A stretch of DNA of 12,069 bases from CAVZRC01 sp052148775 (GTDB taxonomy: Bacteria > Planctomycetota > Planctomycetia > Isosphaerales > Isosphaeraceae), in NCBI GenBank assembly GCA_052148775.1, contig JBKQHM010000541.1:1-12069 (forward strand), in the 5' to 3' direction. This document shows positions 1 to 6,016 of the stretch, piece by piece (position 1 is the stretch's first letter; each line of letters opens with the position of its first letter). A program made the translations under genes and the position numbers. The notes beneath the pieces are model-generated. The model worked only from the letters and a program-made list of their open reading frames with translations, had not been told where the DNA came from and did not search any database.

Positions 1-2870
1 CGCTGGTCGTCGAGCATCCAGCCGAAGCCGGCGGCTTCGGGTCGAGATGCGTCATAATCCAGGTCGATCGGACAGCCGAGATCGATCCAGCGCACCAGTG
101 TCAGGCGGTCCTCGCCCGAGAGGGGCGCGACCTTGATCGTCTTGCCGCCCGGCCCGAGGTGCTTGCCCGCGACGGCCTCGGGCGGCGGCATAATGCTGCC
201 GGTATAGTCGAGGTCGGCGCGATTCCGGTTGGCCGACGTGTTCGCGACCGGCCGCCCCTTGAGCCGCATCGTCTTCGGATCGCCGGGTACGGTCTCGGTC
301 GGGAAATCGTCGTTCGACCAGCCGTCGGTGCGACGGCCGAAGACTTTCCAGATGAGGAGGCTACGGCGCGACTGAAACATGCGCACATATCGCGAGGCGT
401 TGGCATTCCGCCAGGAGCCGATGAGCGGCGGCCTGCCGAACCGGCCGGCGTAATCCATCGCCAGCCGGTAGTACGTGCCCGGGACATCGTCGGCATTGGG
501 GAGGTCGACCGTCTTGTCGTCGTCGAGGACCAGGTCGCCCGCCGGCCGATCCCGCTTGCCGGTGTGGCAGGCGACGCAACTGCGTTCGAAGATCGGCCTG
601 ATATCTCGAAAATACTCGACATTCTTGATCGTCTTCTCATATCGCAGCCCGGTCTGGCCATCGGTGTCCCAGGTCTTCCCGGACTGGTCATTCGGCCGGG
701 TGGTCACGAGCGGCGTGCGGTCGGTCAGGTCGAAGACACGGTAGTCGGGCCGGGCGGCCGCGGTCTGTTGAAACAGCGTCGGCTTCTGGCTGTGGGCATG
801 GCAACCGCCGCAGTCGTTGCGGATCTCTCCGGGTCGGAGTTGGTGCCAGGTCTGGGCCATGTTCAGGACCATGCCGTCGCGGTCGATCGTCTGGAACGTG
901 AAGGCCACATCGGCGGGGATCCTGGCCAGGAAGCTGGTATCGGGGTTGCCGTCGGGATCGATCGGCTGGCCTTTCGGACCGTTCCCCGACGACCCGGTCG
1001 CCGAACTCCCGGGCGCGGGGAACTTGCGGACGGGCACCTCGCCGAGGATCCGCAGCCGTTCGTTGGCGTGACTGCGGAAGGTCCGGCCGGATTTCGGTCC
1101 GCGGTGACGGTCCGTCGTGGGCTCCATCACCAGGATGCGGATCGCGTGGATGTCGTCGTTTGAGTATCTTCCCGCGTCGGCCCCCTGATTGAACCAGTTC
1201 GAGGAGGCGCCGCCCACGGTGGTATTAAACGGGTCGAGATCGCGGAAGCCACCGGTGCGATCGGGGCCGGGCGCGGCGGTCGAGGTCACGCGGCCGGGGG
1301 GCACGACGCCGTTGGGATAGCTCTCCCGCTTGTACAGGCTCGAGGTGCCGACCAGGCCGAACGGGGTACCCTCGGGCAACTCGAGCGATGCTCTCCCGTC
1401 ATTGGCGGATGGCGGAATGCGCCTGGGCTCTTTGATGCCATAGATGCGGCCGTAAGGGACCAGGGCGCGGGGCCACTGCTCGTTGTATCGCGGGTCGTTC
1501 TTGATCAGGCGCATCTGGGCCGGCTCGTCGATCGGCCGGCCGCCCTTGATGAGGTAGAGTCCGCCATCGACGGCCGGGATGTGCACGGTGTAACCGCCGT
1601 TGACCGGCCCGGGCGACCAGACGGCCAGGAGATGGTTATCCGGCGCGGCGGAGGGATGCGTCACTTTGCCGACGCGCGGTCCGCGTCCTCGGCTCGGGTC
1701 CGCGAAGTCGGCGGGGCCCTCATCGGTGCGCGCATATCGCGTCAGCGCCTCGATGCCGCGCGGGCTGAACGGCAACCGGCGCGTCCGGGACCGGCCGTTG
1801 TCGAGGCGCCCGCCGGCCAGCGGCGGATTGCGCGGATCGTCCCGGTATCCGGGGCCGAAGGGAGGGCCGGCATAGGGCTCGGGCGACGGTAGCTTGACGA
1901 AACCGCCGAAGCCGCTGCTCGTCTGGTTGTAGTATTCCTCGGCCACGATCGAACCGTCGGACAACTGCGCCTGGAAGTGGTAGGCGCTCGGGCTCTCGCC
2001 GAGCAGGAACGCACTGAGGATCGGACCCCAGTTGGTGCCATCGGGATGGATGCTCCACAGGCCCCACAGGGTCGAGGTGCGCAGGCCCTGAGACTCCAGC
2101 GAGCTGAACAGGACGCGGCCGTCTTTCAGGACCGTCGGGTGCAGCGCCATGCCCAGGTTCAGGTGGCCGATACACTCGACGTTGTGGCCGTCGTCGTCCA
2201 TGACGAACAGTTGCAGGGTGTGGGGCAGCCGCTTGGGCGGCCGGAAGGCGTTGCGGTTGCTCGTGAAGACGACCTTGCCCCCTGGCAGCGGGCAGGGTCC
2301 GGTGTTGAAGACGCCGTACCCGATCGAGTTCTTGCCGGCCTCGGGCGTGCGGAAGTCCTTCGACCAGTCGGCGGCGCCGGTGTTGGGTGTAAACCGCTGA
2401 TCCGTCAGCCGGACGACCTGTCGCGTCCGAACGTGGATACGATAGATATCGGCGCCGGCAGGGGCACCCTCGGTGGTCGTCGCCCCTTCCAGGTCATGGA
2501 AGAGCGCGTAGTAGACCCACCGTCCGTCGAACGAGACCGTGGGGTCGGCGACCGCGCCCTTGCCGCCCGCGACCAGGAGTTCCTCGCTGCCGTCCGGGTG
2601 CAAGAGCATCAGGTCGGCGCCGGGGTCCATGAAGAGCGGGCTGGAAATCTCCGCCCAGTTGGTGCCGACGCCGTCCCCGCGCCGGGGCGAGCGCACGTAC
2701 ACGATGTCGTAGTCCAGCTTCAGCGCGGGATCGTCGGCAATGCGGGGCACCTCGACCCGCAGCGCCGCGGGCGTAGGATCGTCGTCTTCGGCTCGCGCGG
2801 AAGCGGCCGATGTCGTCTGGGGTGTGGCGAGGAGTAACAGGCCCAGGCCGAGGATCGAGGTTCGCGACAT
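1..2870 (-). CDS. HzsA-related PD40 beta-propeller, di-haem c-type cytochrome (3' end outside window)
   Basis: The reading frame is open from the ATG at 2870 to the left edge: 956 codons and no stop, so the C-terminus is missing. It starts with a signal peptide (MSRTSILGLGLLLLATP, likely cut after ARA at about residue 27), so it is exported. Residues about 50-320 look like a PD40/TolB-type propeller, with strands such as PTVSFDGRWVYY, GKVVFTSNR and GRVLFSS. Two c-type haem motifs follow: CGGCH at 687-691 (bases 798-812) and CVACH at 765-769 (564-578). A propeller followed by two haem domains is the plan of the hydrazine synthase alpha subunit (HzsA), and proteins annotated HzsA-related are common in non-anammox planctomycetes. 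In-frame ATGs also exist at 2900, 2933 and 2975. I chose 2870 because AAGGGA lies six bases upstream, the signal peptide begins there, and 2933 sits in a hairpin loop. The function is unknown; a role in periplasmic redox chemistry is inference. Confidence 0.85.
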   Translation of the reverse strand, partial: MSRTSILGLGLLLLATPQTTSAASARAEDDDPTPAALRVEVPRIADDPALKLDYDIVYVRSPRRGDGVGTNWAEISSPLFMDPGADLMLLHPDGSEELLVAGGKGAVADPTVSFDGRWVYYALFHDLEGATTTEGAPAGADIYRIHVRTRQVVRLTDQRFTPNTGAADWSKDFRTPEAGKNSIGYGVFNTGPCPLPGGKVVFTSNRNAFRPPKRLPHTLQLFVMDDDGHNVECIGHLNLGMALHPTVLKDGRVLFSSLESQGLRTSTLWGLWSIHPDGTNWGPILSAFLLGESPSAYHFQAQLSDGSIVAEEYYNQTSSGFGGFVKLPSPEPYAGPPFGPGYRDDPRNPPLAGGRLDNGRSRTRRLPFSPRGIEALTRYARTDEGPADFADPSRGRGPRVGKVTHPSAAPDNHLLAVWSPGPVNGGYTVHIPAVDGGLYLIKGGRPIDEPAQMRLIKNDPRYNEQWPRALVPYGRIYGIKEPRRIPPSANDGRASLELPEGTPFGLVGTSSLYKRESYPNGVVPPGRVTSTAAPGPDRTGGFRDLDPFNTTVGGASSNWFNQGADAGRYSNDDIHAIRILVMEPTTDRHRGPKSGRTFRSHANERLRILGEVPVRKFPAPGSSATGSSGNGPKGQPIDPDGNPDTSFLARIPADVAFTFQTIDRDGMVLNMAQTWHQLRPGEIRNDCGGCHAHSQKPTLFQQTAAARPDYRVFDLTDRTPLVTTRPNDQSGKTWDTDGQTGLRYEKTIKNVEYFRDIRPIFERSCVACHTGKRDRPAGDLVLDDDKTVDLPNADDVPGTYYRLAMDYAGRFGRPPLIGSWRNANASRYVRMFQSRRSLLIWKVFGRRTDGWSNDDFPTETVPGDPKTMRLKGRPVANTSANRNRADLDYTGSIMPPPEAVAGKHLGPGGKTIKVAPLSGEDRLTLVRWIDLGCPIDLDYDASRPEAAGFGWMLDDQ

Positions 2871-2876
2871 CTGCGG

Positions 2877-2882
2877 TCCCTT
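2877..2882 (-). promoter_or_regulatory. Ribosome binding site fixing the start of the HzsA-related gene
   Basis: AAGGGA on the minus strand lies six bases before the ATG at 2870. The three upstream in-frame ATGs (2900, 2933, 2975) have no comparable site at the right distance, so this site decides the start. Confidence 0.55.
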
Positions 2883-2917
2883 CGCGGCGGTTCCCGGCAT
2901 AGCGGGGCGGGAGAACA

Positions 2918-2950
2918 CCTCGGGCCGGCCCATTACGGACCGGCCCGAGG
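2918..2950 (-). terminator. Strong intergenic hairpin, possible terminator or mRNA processing/stability element
   Basis: Perfect 11-bp arms CCTCGGGCCGG (2918-2928) and CCGGCCCGAGG (2940-2950) form the stem. Read as minus-strand RNA, a U-G pair and two C-G pairs extend the stem to 14 bp around a five-base loop (GUAAU). On the plus strand the same position is a C/A mismatch, so the structure fits minus-strand transcription better. It lies in the 126-base gap after the stop of the thioredoxin-like gene and before the start of the HzsA-related gene. Only a weak pyrimidine stretch (TGTTCTCCC) follows, so a classic intrinsic terminator is not certain. It could attenuate transcription or protect the upstream message. 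Confidence 0.5.
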
Positions 2951-2996
2951 ATCGGATCACATCAGCAGGATCCATCGTATTGACGGAAGGCGCGGG

Positions 2997-3554
2997 TCAC
3001 TTCAGGACGCTCTGGGCGGCCTCGACGATGTCCTTGCACTTCTCGACCGCGGCCTTGGTGTCCTTGAAGGCGAAGTTCCTGGCGATCTTGCCACCTTCCT
3101 TGTAGACCAGGACGGTGACCGCGGCTTCCTTGTTCAGCTCGTAGGCGGGCGGCCCGTCCTTGTCAACGGCGACCGTCAGCGGGGTGGTCAGCTTGTGGGT
3201 CTCTTGCAACTTCTCGAAGTCTGCGTCGGTCACGCCGCCCACGCCGACGACGACCGTGCCCAGGTCCTTGTTCGTCTTCTGGACCGCGTCAACGGCCTTG
3301 ACCAGCGACGCCAGGTTCTCGTCGGCCTTCTGGGTGAAGATCAGCACGACGGCCGGGCGGGCCTCGGCGCCGTACTTGCAGACGTAGCAAAGCTCTTCCT
3401 TGTTGTCACCCTTGCGGTGCTCGCCGGTGATCGCCTTCACGTTGAAGGCGCCGCCGATCCGGTCGGTCGGACCGGACTTGATCTCCTCGGCCCGCGCCGA
3501 CAGGCCCAATGCGAAGCTCGAGACGAGGAGGATCGCTCCAAGACGTACGCTCAT
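2997..3554 (-). CDS. Exported thioredoxin-fold-like protein with CxxC, function unknown
   Basis: This is a 185-residue protein. The start was set at the ATG at 3554 because AGGAGAG lies five bases upstream and a clean signal peptide begins there (MSVRLGAILLVSSFALGLSARA, cleavage near residue 22). An upstream in-frame start at 3611 would add 19 charged residues and hide the signal. Mature residues about 35-185 have a thioredoxin-like layout. A CYVC motif at 56-59 precedes the strand PAVVLIFTQ, then comes the strand GTVVVGVGGV, then TVAVDKDG and TVLVYKEGGKIARNFAF, with a final helix. The cis-proline normally found before the TVLVY-like strand is absent (AAVTVLVY). I recognise this as a type of exported planctomycete hypothetical protein but know no function for it. 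The HzsA-related gene follows 126 bases downstream on the same strand, across a hairpin. Haem or cysteine handling for its cytochrome neighbours is possible but only inferred. Confidence 0.8.
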   Translation of the reverse strand: MSVRLGAILLVSSFALGLSARAEEIKSGPTDRIGGAFNVKAITGEHRKGDNKEELCYVCKYGAEARPAVVLIFTQKADENLASLVKAVDAVQKTNKDLGTVVVGVGGVTDADFEKLQETHKLTTPLTVAVDKDGPPAYELNKEAAVTVLVYKEGGKIARNFAFKDTKAAVEKCKDIVEAAQSVLK

Positions 3555-3559
3555 TCTGT

Positions 3560-3566
3560 CTCTCCT
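3560..3566 (-). promoter_or_regulatory. Strong ribosome binding site of the thioredoxin-like gene
   Basis: AGGAGAG on the minus strand is spaced five bases from the ATG at 3554. It is the best Shine-Dalgarno match in the window and decides this start over the longer frame beginning at 3611. Confidence 0.7.
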
Positions 3567-3736
3567 ACTTCGATGGAATGGACTGGGAAGGAACAGGTCA
3601 ACCTCCGGCAAGGTTTCCGACAGCGCCGGGAACGCGATACGACAACAGTTTGACCATTTCGCCAGCGATCCGGCAAGCTCTGACTTCTGGCCCGGCCCTG
3701 GATCGGCCGGCTGGGGTAGACCGGTTGCTTGCCGTC

Positions 3737-5374
3737 CTACTCCGATCCGCCCCCCGGGGAAGGCCGTCCCAGATTCTTCCTGATCACGACCCAGTCGGCG
3801 TCGGGTTGGTCTTCGATGGGGATCGGCCCGAATGAGATCATCAGGTTGCCGGTGACGAGGTCCATCTTGCCGTCGGCGTCAAAATCGCCGACGTCGCAGG
3901 TGGCGTGGTTGCAGGTCACGGTCTCGAGCGTGTGGCGGACGAATTGGCCCGGCTCGGCCTGCTCCAGGACGACGATGGCATCCAGGTCCATCTCGCGACA
4001 GAGACCCCGATAGTAATTCCCCGGGAGGAAGCAGACGGCGACGATATCCAGATCTCCGTCCCCATCGAGATCATTGGCGACGGCACGCTGAGCGGCGTAG
4101 AGCGAGGTCAGCCGGTGGTAAACGAACGGGTAGGAGCCGCGATTCTCCAGCCACTGGACGCCATGGTAGGGCCTCAACAACTGGGAGTCCATCGTGTCGC
4201 CGTTGGACATCAGGACGTCCCGGTCGCCATCGCCATCCAGGTCGACGAGCTGGATCCCGCTCGAACCGAAGGCCGGGTGCGGCGCGGCGTAGATGACCTG
4301 GGGAACAAACCGATGGTCGCCCGCGTTGAGAAACGCGACGACCTTCTCGTGCTCCTGGCTGATCAGGGCCACGAAGTCCGGACGGCCGTCGCCGTTGAGG
4401 TCGGCCACCGGCACGTGGATCGCGCCGTGGCGCGGGTCGATCGTCGAGGCGACGAAGACCGGCCGTCCAGGGTCGGTCGTGCGGTTCTCCAGCAAGACGA
4501 TCCGGCCCGTTTTCAACCATCCGAACTCGGCGACGACGAGGTCGAGATCCCCGTCGCCATCGAAGTCCGCGGCCTGGACGTCGGCGACGCGGCCCAGGCC
4601 GTCGGCCAGGGTGGTCGGCGCGAACGATCCATCGGGCCGGCCCTCGAGCCAGACGACGCTGCCGACGGGCTCCTCGGTCGGCATCGGGCTCCCCAGGTTG
4701 GCAACGAGGATGTCCTTGATCCCGTCGGCGTTCAGGTCGGCGACTTCGGCATGCGCCGGATGGGCGATGGCATCGGACACGACCCGGAGCTCCGCCGCGG
4801 GCTCGTACGGCTTGAGCAGGAAGACCTTGCCGTTCATCATGTCGCAGGCCAACACGTCGAGTTTCCGCTCGTCCGAAAGGTGCACGAACCGGACGTTGGC
4901 AACACCCGGCGACGGCAGTTCCCCCGACGGCCGATATCCGTTGCGCTCGAACCGCACGGGGCATTCGTGCGGAGGGACGGTCGGTTCGAGCACCGGGAGC
5001 GACTCGGGGGCACGTCGACGGTAATGGGCAACCACGCTGGCGAAGGACGGGGTGCCGGCCGGGGCACTGCCCGCCGAACCCCCTCGGAGGAAGGAGAAAC
5101 CACGACTGACCTCGTGGGGCCAGAGGTCTTTCGGGAAGAGATCCGGAGGCGGATACGCGTGGCACGTGCCGCAGGTCCGCTCGACCTGCTCGAGGCTCGC
5201 CTCCGGTCCGATCGGCATCGGCTCCGGATTCCCTACCGATGGCCGGGAATCCGGACGAGACTCTCGAACTCTCCAGGCCAATGATGCCGTCAGCGCCATC
5301 AGGGTCAACAACAGCAACAAGGACACACGGGCCGGTCGCAGCCTACTCGGCGAGCTTTGTCGAATGCGATTCAC
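3737..5374 (-). CDS. FG-GAP/VCBS repeat protein with one c-type haem motif
   Basis: This is a 545-residue exported or membrane-anchored protein. Residues 17-34 form a hydrophobic segment after an arginine-rich N-terminus. A single haem c motif, CGTCH at 68-72, is followed by HAYPPPDLFPKDLWPHEVS-like sequence. Six calcium-binding-type FG-GAP/VCBS motifs come next: DLNADGIKD (213-221), DFDGDGDLD (270-278), DLNGDGRPD (325-333), DLDGDGDRD (378-386), DLDGDGDLD (435-443) and DFDADGKMD (497-505). Their spacing of about 53-62 residues fits the blades of one beta-propeller. FG-GAP propellers typically act in surface adhesion or ligand binding, and the haem adds a redox function. The start is GTG at 5374: a stop codon lies two codons upstream, so no longer start exists, and the Shine-Dalgarno site is weak. 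It is followed by the thioredoxin-like gene after 182 bases on the same strand. The substrate is unknown. Confidence 0.85.
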   Translation of the reverse strand: MNRIRQSSPSRLRPARVSLLLLLTLMALTASLAWRVRESRPDSRPSVGNPEPMPIGPEASLEQVERTCGTCHAYPPPDLFPKDLWPHEVSRGFSFLRGGSAGSAPAGTPSFASVVAHYRRRAPESLPVLEPTVPPHECPVRFERNGYRPSGELPSPGVANVRFVHLSDERKLDVLACDMMNGKVFLLKPYEPAAELRVVSDAIAHPAHAEVADLNADGIKDILVANLGSPMPTEEPVGSVVWLEGRPDGSFAPTTLADGLGRVADVQAADFDGDGDLDLVVAEFGWLKTGRIVLLENRTTDPGRPVFVASTIDPRHGAIHVPVADLNGDGRPDFVALISQEHEKVVAFLNAGDHRFVPQVIYAAPHPAFGSSGIQLVDLDGDGDRDVLMSNGDTMDSQLLRPYHGVQWLENRGSYPFVYHRLTSLYAAQRAVANDLDGDGDLDIVAVCFLPGNYYRGLCREMDLDAIVVLEQAEPGQFVRHTLETVTCNHATCDVGDFDADGKMDLVTGNLMISFGPIPIEDQPDADWVVIRKNLGRPSPGGGSE

Positions 5375-5676
5375 AGTGGCTCAACACTCAAAATGTTGAT
5401 CGTCGGAATTCGCCAGGCGTGCAGGATCACGGCCGGGCGCACTTCGATCTCGGACGATTCACATCAATGGCAACAACTTGGACCGCGTGTGGGCGCAGCC
5501 CGATCGCCCGATCCGTTCCCGAGGATTCGATGGAGGGTTACGACGACCGCGAGTAAGGGGTTTTCAGGCTCTCGATTTCAAAGGCCGCGATCGCGAGTGG
5601 GTCGAGCGCAGCCTCTTGAATTCCCCCTGGAGAGTGTTAGAAAAAGTTCGCGGTCGCCGGGTCTTTGCACCCGACT

Positions 5677-5704
5677 ATTGTATTAGGCGCCGGACCGTCG
5701 TCAA
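5677..5704 (-). promoter_or_regulatory. Sigma70-like promoter for the FG-GAP/thioredoxin-like/HzsA-related genes
   Basis: On the minus strand, TTGACG (5704-5699) is separated by 16 bases from TACAAT (5682-5677). Both hexamers differ from consensus at one position. The predicted transcription start near 5670 leaves a leader of about 295 bases before the GTG at 5374, which is long. The promoter could serve the whole leftward gene set. A second possibility is a small RNA made from the leader region. Confidence 0.5.
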
Positions 5705-5880
5705 CCGTGCCGAAATTGTTCGGAGTTTTCGTCGAATCCGGCGGGATTCCGATCGGCGGGGTGATCCGACGTGGGGAGTCGCCTCCGGCCCGGTTTCTTC
5801 GCGAGAGCGCGATCTGGTCCGACCGGGAATCGACGGTCAAGATATCGTCCAACTCCCACCTCCCATGCAGTCATTCCATG

Positions 5881-5907
5881 TTCATCACGCGGCCGTGGTG
5901 CTAGACT
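5881..5907 (+). promoter_or_regulatory. Weak candidate promoter for the acyl-CoA synthetase
   Basis: An extended -10-like sequence TGcTAGACT lies at 5899-5907. TTCATC at 5881-5886 could act as a poor -35 with a short 15-base spacer. It is about 110 bases upstream of the synthetase start. The match is weak and could be chance. Confidence 0.2.
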
Positions 5908-6007
5908 GTCAACATCGGTCGCTTTCAAGTTGGGTCGAGACGGACCGGTGATCGCAGGGCAGCCGAGTTCACACTCGCCGCCTTCCAGGAGGCTTGCAAA
6001 AACGATC

Positions 6008-6011
6008 GGAG
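6008..6011 (+). promoter_or_regulatory. Ribosome binding site fixing the acyl-CoA synthetase start
   Basis: GGAG is spaced five bases before the ATG at 6017. The same frame stays open upstream to an ATG at 5771, but the extra 82 residues are low-complexity arginine/serine/proline sequence unlike any synthetase, so 6017 is preferred. Confidence 0.6.
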
Positions 6012-6016
6012 ACGTC

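Larger units (their letters stand above)
5375..6016. other. Gene-free divergent spacer (642 bases)
   Basis: This stretch separates the minus-strand FG-GAP gene from the plus-strand acyl-CoA synthetase. Open frames here on both strands (for example 5478-5951 plus and 5701-6018 minus) have no recognisable domain, no convincing ribosome binding site and compositions like random GC-rich DNA. I saw no tRNA, repeat or transposon remnant. What it does hold is a near-consensus promoter pointing left at 5677-5704, a weaker candidate pointing right near 5881-5907, and a run of five A (TTTTT on the minus strand) near 5640. Confidence 0.6.

Noticed and set aside
159..1163. Long plus-strand open frame (334 codons) opposite the HzsA-related gene
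   Set aside because: It is a GC-rich shadow of the minus-strand frame, which has a signal peptide, propeller strands and two CxxCH motifs. The plus-strand translation shows no domain.
1..2870. Calling the left gene a true hydrazine synthase subunit (hzsA) and the organism anammox
   Set aside because: Neither HzsB/HzsC nor any hydrazine dehydrogenase-like gene is in the window. HzsA-related proteins are widespread in heterotrophic planctomycetes, and the catalytic haem environment looks different.
3692..3710. Inverted repeat CCGGCC/GGCCGG after the FG-GAP gene as a terminator
   Set aside because: The arms are only six bases, there is no T-run, and such GC matches are expected by chance at this composition.
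3905..5284. Plus-strand open frame of 459 codons opposite the FG-GAP gene
   Set aside because: It arises from the repeated Asp/Gly-rich codons of the FG-GAP motifs on the other strand. Its translation is arginine/valine/glutamate-rich without recognisable structure.
5653..5675. Imperfect hairpin next to the leftward promoter as an RNA leader structure
   Set aside because: It needs a three-base bulge, and its first arm overlaps the predicted transcription start, so it would probably not be fully transcribed.
5771..6016. N-terminal extension of the synthetase from an ATG at 5771
   Set aside because: The 82 extra residues are unlike any synthetase. A good GGAG ribosome binding site and a normal N-terminus occur at 6017.
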